From NCBI GenBank assembly GCA_030267965.1, contig BRYA01000234.1, positions 8,693 to 72,692 of the forward strand: a DNA stretch of 64,000 bases, read 5' to 3'. The notes below the pieces were generated by a model. That model had not been told where the DNA came from and did no database searches. It saw only the letters and a list, made by a program, of their open reading frames with translations. The DNA comes from Triparma columacea. Lineage: Eukaryota > Sar > Bolidophyceae > Parmales > Triparmaceae. The stretch's first letter is position 1, and each line of letters begins with the position of its first letter. Below, piece by piece: positions 22,300 to 32,912 of this stretch. Made by a program: the position numbers and the translations under genes.

Positions 22300-25240
22300 T
22301 TACGTGCTCTTCTTCATAGCGTCCTTAACGAAGTCGAAAGTGTCGTCCCCCCCATTCGTCCTGCCCCCCCCTTCCCCCCCCCCAGGTATGCTTGGTCCTT
22401 TCTGTGTCATAAGTCCCCCGCTCCCCGTCCTCCCCCTCTCCCCTCCACTAGTTCCACCTCCCCCCTGCTGCTGTTGCATCATGGCCATTTGTTGTTGCAT
22501 CATTCTCTGTTGTTGCATCATGATAACCTGCTGCTGCGCCGGTGTCATTGACATCATCTGCATCTGCATCATCTGCATCATCGCAGGGTTCATCATCATA
22601 CCGCCACCCATACCCATGCCACCACCAACCATACCACCACCGTGCATACCACCTAAACCACCACCAACCATCTGCGGATGAGGAGTCGGGCTATGACCTG
22701 AGAGGAGAGGGTCGAATGTATTAACCCCACCATCATTCCCTCCTCCCTTGCTGGTTTTAGTCGGTGATATAACGTCAGCTTCAATAGGTTTAACCTCTTT
22801 ATCCATCCCAACCTCCAACCCCGCGTCAGCGAACGGGTCAACAGCAGCAGGAGTCTGTGTGGAGGTAGGTTCAACGGTCGCGTTTCCCTGTGAAGTCTCA
22901 GGCGGGGGAGAAGATAGGAACCCGAAGGATGACGTAGGTTGTGTTTGTTGTCCGGTTACGTTTACGTTTCCTTCGTTTGTTCCTGTGTCTGTAACAGTGT
23001 TGATATCCATGCCTCCGAACATGTCCCCCAGACCGTTCGTCTGTGTTAGTGTTTCTGTCGGTAAGGGTGTGTTGGGGTCGTTGAAGGTGGGCGTAGTTGA
23101 GGTAGTCGTCGAGGAAGGTTTAACGTTCATACCTCCGAACATGTCCCCCCCGTTGTTTGGTGGTGGTGGTGGTGGTAATGACGGTTTCTTCTTCGGCGGT
23201 GACGCCACCTTTACGTAGCTACCTTCGTCGCTTGAGGTAGAAGTGACGTTCGCTTCCGGTGCCGGTGGTGGAGGGTTTCCGAAGTCAAGTAGGTCTTCGC
23301 TTGCCGTCCTTTCCACGGCTGCTACAGCGTCCTCCAGGCTGACCGTCCTCTCCTTGCTCTCTACCACCTCCCCCCCCCCACCTCCCACGGCCTTTACGAC
23401 CTTCTTTGCAACCAGTTTAACCCTGACCTGTTCCTCGTCCCTGCATCTCATTTCGAGTTCTTCATAGCACTCTCTCAAAAACGCTTCGCACTTAGGTTCC
23501 CCCATAAGTTCCCCGATAAGTCCCCAAGCCTTAGCCCTAACCTCCTTCCTCTCGCTCGTAAGCAGGTCCAGCGCGCTCTCACAGACCACGTCCGTGTCCA
23601 TAGTCGTGAGCACCTGTACGAACTCTGAGACTTCACCCTTGGGGATAGACATGCTTACACCGCCAGCCCTGCACAGGTTCTTCACCTTGGATTTCTCGTA
23701 CTCTCCCCCATCAACAGCCGCGCCTCCGCTCGCGAAGCTGTCACCGGTAACGACCTGCTGCTCCTTCCTTTGCTGTTGGGTTTGTCCCATCCCCCTGTTG
23801 GTAGCCATGCTCCATTCCCCCCCAGTTTGTTCCCTGATTTCACCCGCCCCCGGTGGCTGGTTGTTCCACCCCCCGTTACCCTGGTACCCCCCAGCCGAGG
23901 TTGAGGATTGTGACAAGCCTCCCCTGTTCCAACCACCGTTACCACCGTACCCACCGGCTGACCCACCTCCCGTGGTTGCGCGGAGGGAGGAAGCCTTACC
24001 GATGTTCTTAGCTAACGGGTCGTTGATAATGCTCTTCATCCCGTTCTTAACAGTGTCTACGAACGAGGACCCTGACGATGACTGTGAGGCTGCATTGGGG
24101 TTGTAGGAGGGGTCGGAACCAAAGCCTTGGTACTTGGAGGAGGACTGGCTACTGGCAAATACTCCCACGGGCTGGTTGTGGAAGGCACCGCCGGTGGGGA
24201 TGCGGGATTGAGAGGAGTCGTAACCATGCTGAGGGGGGGGTTGCTCGAAGCTAGTTGGGTGGAAGGAGGGTGGTTAGGGGTTAGAAGGTGGAAGGGGGAG
24301 GGGAGGGAAGTAAAAGTGTATGGAAATGTGTATGATGTTTCTTTGTATGGTCGTTTGGCAGCCGCTTAAGAATTGCAGGTGATTAGCTATTGGGTGTGTC
24401 TCCGCAATCCACGTCCCGCATCATACAAGCTCAAACATGTGTGGATATATTATATCACAACGACAACAACCCCCCATTTGCCCCCCACATTCTAACCCCT
24501 TCTCACCTGTTGCTTCCAATCCCTTCAATCCTGCTATTGGTTCCCCCCCCGCTCCTTCCCTGTACCTTAACGTCCGCATAAACTGCTGCAATGCACTTCC
24601 CAGCCCACTCCCTTACCCTGGCGTTCTCCGCGTCTCCGCGGACTGGATCGGGCTTTCCGGAGAAGGTGGAATGCTCCCGGATTACGGCGGCGTAAGGCAT
24701 GCAGGCACGGTTGAACTGAGGTTCTGAGCAGGTGAGGCAGAGTGTTTCTACAAGTTTGAGTACTGTGTGTGTTTGTAGTGGTATGTGTGTTGTGGGGTTA
24801 GTGGGGGGGGTGGTGGGGTTAGTGAGAGGTGTTGTAGGTTGATTTAGGTGAAAAATGACGTAATTTGTGGCCATATTGAGGTAATATTCCAACCTTCTCC
24901 AATCCAGTGCCGCCTCAGTCTCCCTCACCTTTGAACTTTGTATGAACACTTGGCCTTGTTAATCTACTTTCAAATAAGTATTTAGCAGCAGATGGTGCAA
25001 TAGCCATTGGTGACGATTTTATGTGCACTGAGTGGGGGTATGGGGGGGTGTGGGGGAGAAAGGAGAGTAAGAGAGGAGGAGACATCCCGAGGAAAGACTA
25101 TGGAACTCTCTAAATATCTCTACCACCCCAACCACTCAATACTTACTACGTAAATCATTGTATAAATAACCAGGTGTTGGAGAAGAATCTGATGATGTTG
25201 CTTTATTTATTAGTGAACGGTCAACAGAAGGTCCTCCCAT
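22300..25240 (-). CDS. TEPSIN: Tepsin-like ENTH-domain protein, AP-4 coat accessory
   Basis: Four exons on the minus strand: 25240-25147, 25027-24929, 24762-24566 and 24228-22300. Phases fit, and the product is 772 aa. Residues 1-130 form an ENTH domain: ATSSDSSPTPGYLYNDLR, then YLFESRLTRPSVHTKFKVLK, then GKPDPVRGDAENARVREWA. The order and spacing match tepsin (PGYLFEEIAK / KLKVLK / PPDPLHGN in the human protein, from memory). A second helical VHS/ENTH-like segment sits near KGEVSEFVQVLTTMDTDVVC. The tail has two DMFGGM(N/D)(V/I) motifs (about 23120-23143 and 22998-23024) and one SSFGFLSS (22910-22933). These resemble the motifs tepsin uses to bind the AP-4 beta and epsilon ears. A Met/Gln-rich stretch precedes the C-terminus. 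Expected role: AP-4 vesicle sorting at the trans-Golgi. The least certain boundary is the 24228 acceptor. Confidence 0.82.
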
Positions 25241-25464
25241 TTTTTTTTGCCTTCTTTCAGGACTCTCCTTCGACTCCTGACTGCTCTCATGCTCTCAGAT
25301 TTCTTTGATTTTTATTTCGGGACCAGATCATCTCCCAAACCCAAGATCCACAAACTGCTTTACACAGCCATGCGATAACAATTCATTGAACCGCACCCTC
25401 ATCACCACTTCCGTTCCCCACTTCACCTCCCCTCCTTCCCATATCCCTTTCCCTATTCCTTTCC

Positions 25465-26421
25465 ATGTTCCGTCATCTCCCGACTATCCTCACAATCCTC
25501 CTCCTCCTCTCCTTCCTATCCCTCTACCCTCTCTACCTCCTCAACCTCTCCTCCCCCCCACCTCTTTCCCCCCCCTCCGTTCCCCTAGTAAAACACGCCG
25601 TAATCCTCCAGCACAAAAACCCCCTACCAACCTCCACATTAAACCTCTTCCTACCATACCCTACGATAACACTACACATCCTCCACACACACACCCCGTC
25701 ACCCCCCGTAAAAAACACCACCAAAATCCTACACTACACACCCTCAGACTTCGGTCTAAGCCAAGCGACATGGTCCGACCTAGGGCCAACAGTCAGATAC
25801 CTTCAGAAGTTCCAACACCCTACCATGTACCTAGATTCCGACCTTACCTTACCTCCCTCAGGTTTATCAACCTTCCTCCAATCCCACATCCTCGAGGGTT
25901 CAGACTGTGGTATATACGGTGTATACGGTCGTGCTTTATGTCCGTCAGGTATACGTTGTACCGTGACATCACTATACCTCAGGTTTATAAACGTGATTAC
26001 TAAAACTTACATCGATCATCCCGACTTCACTTACTCAACCCGTGCTGCTAAACTAACTGGAAAAGGACGTGGTGAGGGAGTTATACTCTCTAAGCTCCAA
26101 GTAGTGAATTGGGGTTCTCCCGGTACCTCTGGTATGTACGATAGTTTCTGGAATTTGTACGCGTACTTAGGGGAGTTCAGGGATAATGAGATGAACTCAG
26201 GGGTTGCTAATGGTGACGGTGAGGATATATTAATGTCCCTCGTATCACCTAGTGTTAAAACTTCTTCTCTTGATGAAAGGGATATTGGGATTGAAGACGA
26301 GGGGAGGGGGAAAGGTATCAGCGGGGAAAGGGAGGGGAGGAGGTGGATTGAAGGATACCTGAGACATAGGGAATGGAGGGGGAAATACTGGAACGAGATT
26401 TTGAGAGTGCTGGCTTTATAA
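25465..26421 (+). CDS. Candidate type II membrane glycosyltransferase (318 aa)
   Basis: Single open frame from ATG 25465. Residues 8-29 (ILTILLLLSFLSLYPLYLLN) form one strong membrane anchor near the N-terminus, followed by a Pro/Ser-rich stem. This is the usual layout of Golgi glycosyltransferases. The lumenal part contains YLDSDLTLP, which could be the DxD metal-binding motif of a GT-A fold, and later GEDILMSL, which resembles the ED-containing acceptor motif of exostosin-type (GT64) enzymes. I cannot assign a family with certainty or name the sugar. The gene lies 224 bp from the divergent start of the tepsin-like gene and converges with the next minus-strand gene, with 78 bp between the ends. 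Confidence 0.5.
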   Translation: MFRHLPTILTILLLLSFLSLYPLYLLNLSSPPPLSPPSVPLVKHAVILQHKNPLPTSTLNLFLPYPTITLHILHTHTPSPPVKNTTKILHYTPSDFGLSQATWSDLGPTVRYLQKFQHPTMYLDSDLTLPPSGLSTFLQSHILEGSDCGIYGVYGRALCPSGIRCTVTSLYLRFINVITKTYIDHPDFTYSTRAAKLTGKGRGEGVILSKLQVVNWGSPGTSGMYDSFWNLYAYLGEFRDNEMNSGVANGDGEDILMSLVSPSVKTSSLDERDIGIEDEGRGKGISGEREGRRWIEGYLRHREWRGKYWNEILRVLAL

Positions 26422-26499
26422 ACGTGTTGTAATCATACATGTGTTGAATTATGTAATACCATACACTGGTCATCTCCCCGTCCATCCCCTTTTAATTAT

Positions 26500-28520
26500 T
26501 CATTTCTTAGGGCTAGCAAACCTGCTCTCGTTCTCCGTCCACCAAGCCCAGCATTCCTCTTCCTCCATTTTATCCGTATCAAAAAGCACTTCAATAACCT
26601 GTTCATCGTTCTTCTCCGCCCTCGTCCCAACAAGGATAGCGACGGCGCTACCCTTCTTTGAGAACTTGTCCCTCTTACGGAACATAGTGTTCATCTGAAA
26701 GTCAGACCCGTCTCTAACCCTCAAGTGTCCCCTCCGAGTAGACTCGTCGTATCTCGTGAAGAACTCCCCCTTCACAAACCCCGAGTTACCCTTACCGACA
26801 GAGCCAGGAACCGGGGAAGACAGGTTGGGGGTGGAGGATGACTTAGCTACGGCCTGATCGTGCGTCTGTAATCCCGACGAGTTCTTCCCCTGTATCTCAG
26901 CGTCCAAGCAGGAGTTCCTCCTCTTTGCCATTGCCGTCGTCGGTGATAACGGAGTCTGGACCACATGCTCCTCCCCCATCCCTTGCTTGCCCCCAGCGGA
27001 GGCGTCCTTGAGAGACTTCTTCTTGCCGTCCACGATTTCCTTGGCGACCTTCTTGAGGGAGGTCTTCTTTTTCCCTGCGTCTCCCTTTTTACCCTTCTTC
27101 GCTAGAGCCTCCTTCGCGGCCGCTGTGCTCCTAGCGAGTGCTGCGGCCTTCAAGTTCGCCGCTGCCTTCTCTGCTGCGATGGCTGACTTTGCCGCGGCGC
27201 TTAGCTTGGAAGCAGCCTTAACGAGGCTGAAGGATTGCTTGGACCTTGATACGTCGAGGGGTTTGATGGAGTCTGCGATGGCCTCTTCCTTGGCCTTTTT
27301 CTTCAAGTCGGCTTTCTCCTTCTTCTTAGCCATCCATAACTCCTGCCTCTCCATCATTGTCATAGGTTGCTTCTTCTTCGACTCCAAGGCTGCATTTTTG
27401 TTGGTGGCGGCGTTCTCCGAGTCGCCCCTTGCCTCGTTCTTGTCCATCTCCTCAAAATTCTTCGGCCCAGCCCCCCTCGCTGAGAGAGACTCAATGGACC
27501 TGGCTGGCGCTGCACTCGACGAAACATGCGCCGACTTGGGGCGGGAGTTGCGTGCCGACTTGCTCTGGGGCTCTGCTGGCATGTCCTTGATGTGCTCAAG
27601 GGTCTGGTTGGATAGGGCGGGGATGTCAAGTTTGGGGGGAGGCACGATAGGGGCCGAGACGGGGGCTTCGATCGCGGCGTCAGCGAGGGTCTCGATAGCG
27701 GCGTCACCGGCCTCGGCGGCCATGGCAGAGTTTAGGGACTCAATGGAGGAGGCACGGAGGGCAAAGATTGCCTTGGAGGGGTTCCCCCCAACAGAGGAGG
27801 GCTCGGCAGGGGAGGTCGCGGGACCCGTGCTGGGGTCGATGTTCTCCGCGTCGACGGCCCTAGCATCTCCGCCCGATGGGGTGGAAACGGAGCTGCTGCC
27901 GGTGTTTGCACCGAAGGCAGTGTTCATGGTGAAAAGCAGCTCTGCGGCATCAAAGTTAAGGGCCTCGATACCCCCGCAACAGCTGAGCTCCAGGAGAATG
28001 TGGTGCCAGGCCTTATTTCGAGAGGCGCTGTGCGCGTCTCCACGAGTGAGCTGAGCAGTGATTGTCTCGATGGTGCCATCGTCTGGGGAATGGGAGGAGC
28101 GAAGGGGAAGGGGCGAAGTGACAACAGAAGGAAGTTAGTGATAATATGCCGTAATCCAGCGTCTTTTGTGACTCGCCCCCCCCCCCTTCTGCTTCGCTCC
28201 GCTCCCTTTGCCCCTCGCTCCTTACCTGGGATCCCAAGCTTGAGAGGGTTGGACCCAATCCAGGTTCTTATTGATTCCGCCCTCATGTTCCACTGTTCCT
28301 CAGGCATTGGCCCCGATGAAGCGGCAGAGGAGGATGACAACGGCGCGCTGGAGGAGGCAGAGGAAGCTGAAGCTGAGGTCGAAGGAACGAGGGTCTTAGT
28401 GCTTGGTTTAATAACCCCCTGGGCCGCAGACGAGGAGGAAGACCTCGACCCGGAATTCAAAACATTCGCAAGAGCCCGCCTTCCTTTCGACATCTTTATC
28501 AACGATTGGGTTGGGGTCAT
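26500..28520 (-). CDS. Unrecognised Ala/Ser/Lys-rich protein (625 aa)
   Basis: Two exons on the minus strand, 28520-28226 and 28082-26500, joined G|AC across a 143-bp intron. Either ATG 28520 (MTPTQ) or ATG 28493 (MSKGRRAL) could be the start; the first is used. The first ~70 residues are Ser-rich. Around the junction is a compact segment (ESIRTWIGSNPLKLGIP, then DDGTIETITAQLTRG and HHILLELSCCGG) that looks folded. The middle is Ala/Lys-rich and probably helical (AAAKSAIAAEKAAANLKAAA). The C-terminus has a conserved-looking end, with FFTRYDESTRRGHLRVRDGS, MFRKRDKFSKKGSAVAILVG and a final WAWWTENESRF. No family is recognised. It shares a 129-bp divergent promoter with the next gene. Confidence 0.7.
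28083..28225 (-). repeat. Intron carrying GGAGCGAAGC-type inverted arms
   Basis: This intron of the 26500-28520 gene has GGAGCGAGGGGCAAAGGGAG and GGAGCGAAGC near its donor, and CGCCCCTTCCCCTTCGCTCC near its acceptor. The two ends are imperfect inverted repeats. The same GAGCGAAGC core recurs in three other introns of this window (37204-37371, 57746-57930, 58216-58395). Confidence 0.5.
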
Positions 28521-28649
28521 TGTTAACTTAAAATGGTCAAAGCAATTTGACAAAGAAACAAGAAAATCGACTCCTGAACGGCTATCGAAGGAAGGGTTGG
28601 GCCAAGTCCATTTTCTTGCTTTTCTGTTGAATTGGAAAGCGAATAAGTC
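28521..28649. promoter_or_regulatory. Shared head-to-head promoter region (129 bp)
   Basis: The start codons of the minus-strand gene (28520) and the plus-strand gene (28650) are only 129 bp apart, so one short region must drive both. I see no clear TATA box. The interval includes both 5' untranslated regions. Confidence 0.6.
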
Positions 28650-30189
28650 ATGAGCTCGGGAATGATGATGAACGACAGGCCGGGTGATAACGGGGGTCCG
28701 ATTGGGGCCAGTTCTGTGTCGATTGTGAGTGCTTGGTTTGAGGGTTGGTCAGGAGATGTTGGGCTTTCGGTCGGGGGGGAGGGTTGTTGGGTTTTTGGGG
28801 GATGGGTTGGGGCTTGTTGGGGGGTTTCGGGAGCTTGGGGTGCGTAGTATGGTCTAATCCGTCCCAACTGTTCTCGTCTTCGCTCTATACTTCCCAGGGC
28901 AACTACAAGGGAGTGATGCTTTGCAACCGACCCTTTGCCGGAGCAAGTGGAGCTGCTGCAAAGCAAGCTTCGGGAACCACTGGTGCCGGGTCTTTCAAGT
29001 GCGGGACCGTTGAAACCCCCCTCGGGGAGAACGTTAAAATCTCCGAGCACCAGAAGATGGTTGCCAAGGTGAGTTAAGGTTGGAGCATCGGCAAGCAGGC
29101 GAGCTGGGGGGGGGGAAGGTTTTTGGGCATGTATATTGTACAATTTTACATAGTTGTTGTGCTTTATTACGTGCAAATATTGTGCCATCGTTACACAGCA
29201 TCAACTCCCGCAGAACTACCCTCAACCCTCTCACACCGCCCCCAACCCCCTTCCTTCACCCCCCACAGATGAGCAAGAAGGACTCCGTGCTGAGCAAGCA
29301 CAAGCGGTGGTTGAATGAGCTGCAGAAGACGAAGGAAAAGCTGCAGGATGAATACATAGCTTCTGAAGAAAAGAAGGAGGCGCAGAAAGAAAAATTCATG
29401 GCTAGGGAGGCCAAGATGAGGGCCATCGTCAGGGGCACCATCGGCCCGACGAAGCATAGGCAAGAGGAACTGGCCCTCATGGGGGAGACCGCCGACGGCG
29501 ACGAGAAGAAGGTGGAGGAGAAGGACGATGGGAGCTCTACCGCAACCAGGGTGCCCAAGCTGCCCCTCGTCTCAGAACCTAAGAAATCCTCGTCTAAGTC
29601 CAAGATGTCTATGCCCGCTTGGGCGATGACCGAAGATGCGGCCAAGGAGGTTGAGGAGAACAAGGAAGAGGAAGAAGAAGAGGACCTCATGGACTTTGTG
29701 GACGGGCTCGACTTTGACAAGGACATTGAGGACCTCGAGCTCAAGGTTCTCATGGACCAGGTTAGAGAGAGGATCTCGAAGCTCGAAGACGAAAAGGGCT
29801 ACGATGAGAAGGCCCTCAATAATCTTCTCCAGGCCGAAATCGAGAGGGCCAAGAGGGCAGAGAAGGGGGATGACCTCGCTGAAGACTGGGCAGATATCGT
29901 GGCGGAAATGGGGGGGGAGGATGAAGACATCAAGGAAATCGCAATGACCGCGAGGGAGGAGGAGGGGATGAAGGAGGTGCACTCCTTAAAGAGCATGAAG
30001 GCCCTAGTTGCGCAGAGGAAGGACAAGCTCGAAGGCGGGGGGAGCTCAATCGACCCCATTCCAGAGAATGACGAGGCAACACTGGCACCACCCAGGATCA
30101 TCACCCATACAGATGACGACGGGACCAGAATCAGCGGCAAAAATCAGGTTGACAAACTCCCCTACCTCAACAGAAACCCAGCGGTATGA
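28650..30189 (+). CDS. Unrecognised coiled-coil protein (388 aa)
   Basis: Three exons: 28650-28724, 28898-29068 and 29269-30189, all phase 0, with GTGAGT donors and CCCAG or CCACAG acceptors. Residues 26-82 form a short conserved-looking unit starting GNYKGVMLCNRPFAGASG. From residue 83 the protein is a charged coiled coil (KHKRWLNELQKTKEKLQDEY, KEKFMAREAKMRAIVRG), followed by an acidic patch (EENKEEEEEEDLMDF) and further helix, and it ends DKLPYLNRNPAV. It has no signal peptide or membrane segment. The N-terminal motif plus coiled coil recalls small cytoskeletal or flagellar coiled-coil proteins, but I cannot name one. The gene is confidently real because all three exons keep frame through canonical splice sites. 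Confidence 0.8.
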
Positions 30190-30471
30190 TGAGTGAGGAG
30201 AGAAGGAAGGATGAGAATCATTTGGGATGCTGGTTGACGTTGTATTATTGTGGAGTTGTTGCGCGAGCGTGCGATTCGGGGTCGGTAAATAACTTAACGG
30301 CTCCGTCATAGACATAAATGCTTCTTCTGTTTTCCATTATAGAATAAAAGAATTTTAAAGTTAGGGTTGGGGGTGATGTGGAAGAATGACAAGGCAGAAC
30401 AAGGATGAGCAGAAAAAAATTTGTTTGACAGTCTCAAGCTCAAAAAGTAGACGGTAAACCCCGTTGGCGTG

Positions 30472-30831
30472 ATGAAAAGGTCAATTGTACACCTAGGTAC
30501 CAGGAGCCATGTGGTGGTTGGCGGTGGAATAGCAGGTAAGAAGTTGTTTTAGAACAACTGCATAATTCTCTCGATCTGCATATTTTTTTTATCAGAAAAA
30601 TTGAGGCTCCTTGTTATTAATACGATCATTAAAACCCACTCTTTCCTTATATTAGGATTGACAACCGCTTTCAACCTACTTCAGCAGCCAAATACGAGCG
30701 TTACACTTGTAGAGAAGGCTTTCGATGTTGCCCAGGGTGCAAGTAGAAAGAATGGCTGCCTCCTTTGCCCTTCGCTGGATTATCCATGGACGTCAAAGAG
30801 TCAGATCGTGGATATTAAAGATCCAATGTAA
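30472..30831 (+). pseudogene. 5' part of a D-amino-acid-dehydrogenase-like FAD oxidoreductase (split gene)
   Basis: Exons 30472-30535 and 30656-30831 join in phase 1. Residues 13-22 read HVVVGGGIAG, the dinucleotide (FAD) binding GxGxxG motif of the DAO/DadA superfamily. VTLVEKAFDVAQGASRKNGC and LLCPSLDYPW follow, the next conserved blocks of that family. The frame then stops at TAA 30829-30831 after 79 codons, far short of the ~420 residues expected. The matching C-terminal part lies at 36971-37879, beyond other genes and a sequence gap, and about 100-140 residues of the middle are not found. Either the gene was broken by an insertion or the scaffold is misjoined, and I cannot decide between these from the sequence. 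Confidence 0.7.
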
Positions 30832-30841
30832 TAAATAAAAT

Positions 30842-30886
30842 GATCATTTTTATATCCTCCTTCCCCTCCTCCCCTCCCCCCTCCTT
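30842..30886. repeat. Direct repeat, left copy (~45 bp)
   Basis: GATCATTTTTATATCCTCC followed by a C/T-rich run ending CTCCTT. The same stretch occurs in the same orientation at 36746-36790. The two copies bracket the 5.9 kb that separates the halves of the FAD oxidoreductase. Confidence 0.75.
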
Positions 30887-31083
30887 GAAAAGGAGCAAAG
30901 GATCGCCCTGCACAACCAAATTGTTGTTACGACGCCCTATGACTGCGGCTACGTGACGGTCGATGTAGGTTGCTATTTTGGAGGTTGACGCGGGAATGAA
31001 ACACTTGAGATACATCAACCACAACACAACACGCATTGTAGCGCTAACTAACCCCCTCGTCTCCCCTCCCCTACCCCTATTAG

Positions 31084-31140
31084 ACCTGGTTCCACTGGCG
31101 GCTCGAGAACATCCAGGACTGGTGCTTATCAAGAAACTGT
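31084..31140 (+). pseudogene. Valyl-tRNA synthetase fragment
   Basis: After a C-rich tract and a TTAG acceptor, 19 codons read TWFHWRLENIQDWCLSRNC and then stop at TGA 31141-31143. The segment WLENIxDWCISRQ is highly characteristic of class I valyl-tRNA synthetases, just before the WWGH block. Here SRQ has become SRN and the WWGH block is absent. No other ValRS exon is seen nearby, so this is a relic or a detached exon, not a working gene. Family assignment rests on a short but distinctive motif. Confidence 0.55.
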
Positions 31141-31205
31141 TGAATCGGCAAATGAATCGCGAGTGAATCTAGGTAGAAATTAACTGCATAACAATTACAA
31201 GTTTT

Positions 31206-31771
31206 TTAGCAAGCTTTGCCCAACCTTTTATCAATTTGGAAGCCCCAAACCTCGTAAAAGTCATCATCCCAGTGGACGTTGTGTGAATTCAGCACCGTCT
31301 TGTCCTCGTTCTTCTTCTGACTCTTGTTCTCAGCGTCCATTGTGGAGGTGTAGAGATTGTTCCATAGAACCAGCCAATATCATAGCGGCAGATGCACTTA
31401 CCCTTAACCTTAGGCTCAAATCGTCGTGTCAACGAACTTGAGCCCATACCTGGAGTGATTGCCTTGCAGCTCCTGTCTTCATCGCTGTACATGTACTCCT
31501 CCTCGCACACATCGACGTCGTCCTCTGGTGCCCAGGCGATCGTCTCGCGGATCGTTAAGCCCCCCCCCCCCTCCTCTCCCCACTTCCCGTCCACTGCGAG
31601 GCCTTGACAACTCACGTGAAGGTCCGCATCAGCCTTACCCTCAGGGTAACGAGGGGCCGTGATTATCCAACGTACATGACAACCCGAGCCAGCTTGATCC
31701 TTAAACAAGCCGCAGTAAGTTAGATCCTCTTCGGATATATTCTGTTTGAGCCGGTGAACTCGTTCATTCCT
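31206..31771 (-). CDS. Unresolved partial gene, Cys-containing acidic protein
   Basis: Coding signal on the minus strand. After a possible CTAG acceptor, an exon starting at 31771 reads RNERVHRLKQNISEEDLTYC and continues through GCHVRWIITAPRYPEG and TIAWAPEDDVDVCEEEYMYS to RSCKAI. A later segment in another frame reads NSHNVHWDDDFYEVWGFQID and stops at TAA 31206-31208. The frames cannot be joined with one obvious intron. A GTAAGT donor near 31402 gives the wrong phase, so a second intron or an indel is needed. Upstream exons are not found. No family is recognised. It lies in the disturbed 30.4-37.9 kb region and may be a broken gene. Confidence 0.45.
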
Positions 31772-31914
31772 CTAGTATGTGCGCTTCATTTTGGATCATA
31801 TGCGAGGACTTCAATTTTGACCTCATTTTGCCAAAGTGGATCCACTCAGTTGAGTATAAATTTTAGACCGTAAGGACATTAGAAGCCGAAATTTGAGATT
31901 CGTGTCAGTGTCAT

Positions 31915-32319
31915 ATGTACCCTCCCTCGCGCTTCATTTTCGACTCAAGCTCGAAGATTTTGGAGGACAAGAAGGACGAGTACAGCGAGGGCGTGAAGGA
32001 GCAGGAGGACGAAGATGAAGTTCAGGAGGTAGACGAAAAAAGGGAGAAGCGTTTGAAGAAGAAGAGAGAGGATGAGAACGTTGCCAGAGTGATTTGGAAG
32101 AAGTTGAAGGAAGATAAACTAGCGTCCGAGAAGCTCAGAAAGAAGGTCAGCAACGAGAAGAAGAAGCTCAAAGAGATGATCAAGGAGGAGTCGGAGAAAC
32201 TCCAAGGCCTAGAGGACCACCTGGAGAAACTCGTAGAGGAGCTGAAGAAACTCGGAGAGGAGAAGAGGAAACTCCAAGAGGACCTGGAGAAACTCAGAGA
32301 GGGCATCCAAGCTGGGTAG
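31915..32319 (+). CDS. Small coiled-coil protein (134 aa)
   Basis: ATG 31915 to TAG 32319, one exon. After a 15-residue start (MYPPSRFIFDSSSKI), the protein is acidic and then a continuous heptad-type coiled coil of about 85 residues with repeated EKLRKKV, EKLQGLEDHLEKL and EELKKLGEEKRKL units. It has no signal peptide or membrane segment. Biased composition makes any family match unsafe, and this could be an exon of a larger gene. It lies within the disturbed 30.4-37.9 kb region. Confidence 0.5.
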   Translation: MYPPSRFIFDSSSKILEDKKDEYSEGVKEQEDEDEVQEVDEKREKRLKKKREDENVARVIWKKLKEDKLASEKLRKKVSNEKKKLKEMIKEESEKLQGLEDHLEKLVEELKKLGEEKRKLQEDLEKLREGIQAG

Positions 32320-32912
32320 CGGAGTTAGTAAGCGACAACCCGAGACTTTCAGACTACCAGATTGCGGATAAGTCCCGTGAGGTATCGCATGTACGTTCGG
32401 GTTGTCGTTAGCCCAAGTAAAATTGCTTCAAAATCCACTACCAAGTGTTTCTCTTTAGGCCGCAAGAGCCTCATCTATATTGTCATATCTTTCTTCCCTC
32501 TATCCTCGCTTATTTTTCCGAATGAATCGCACGTGCACGACCACATTAGAGCTCGGGATAACGTGTATTTTAAATGAAACTCACTATGACATTTGGATTA
32601 TCCATATCAAAAAGGCTCGATTTTAGATCCAATCTGCACAGCAGCCAATGGAACCTGATTCCCCCAAATCGTGCTTGTTTACGGTGCGAGTTGGTGCGAG
32701 TTGGAACTTTATGGGCTTCGTACACGACATGCTCTATTTCTCTTGAATTGTTCCACCAGACCCAAAAGGTCACACCATGTCCCCCCGTAACACCCCCCCA
32801 ACAAGCCTTTTTTTCAATCCCCTTGTGGTTAAAAGGTGGGGGACGAAGGTGGTCGTGCTCTTGACTAGGAGAGGGGGGGGGGGTTGGTATAATTTAGGGG
32901 AGAGCAGAGGAG
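32320..32912. other. Intergenic stretch without recognisable features
   Basis: I found no open frame with protein-like composition and no RNA gene signature. There is a small direct repeat (GCGAGTTGGT, twice, near 32685-32703) and a G-run at 32871-32884. Confidence 0.4.

Noticed and set aside
25305..26003. Overlapping 232-codon frame at the glycosyltransferase candidate
   Set aside because: Pro/His/Ser-rich, with no membrane anchor at its start. The frame from 25465 has a proper type II layout and DSD/GED motifs.
32574..32864. 96-codon plus-strand frame in the 32.3-32.9 kb intergenic stretch
   Set aside because: Random-looking composition with no splice context or motif.
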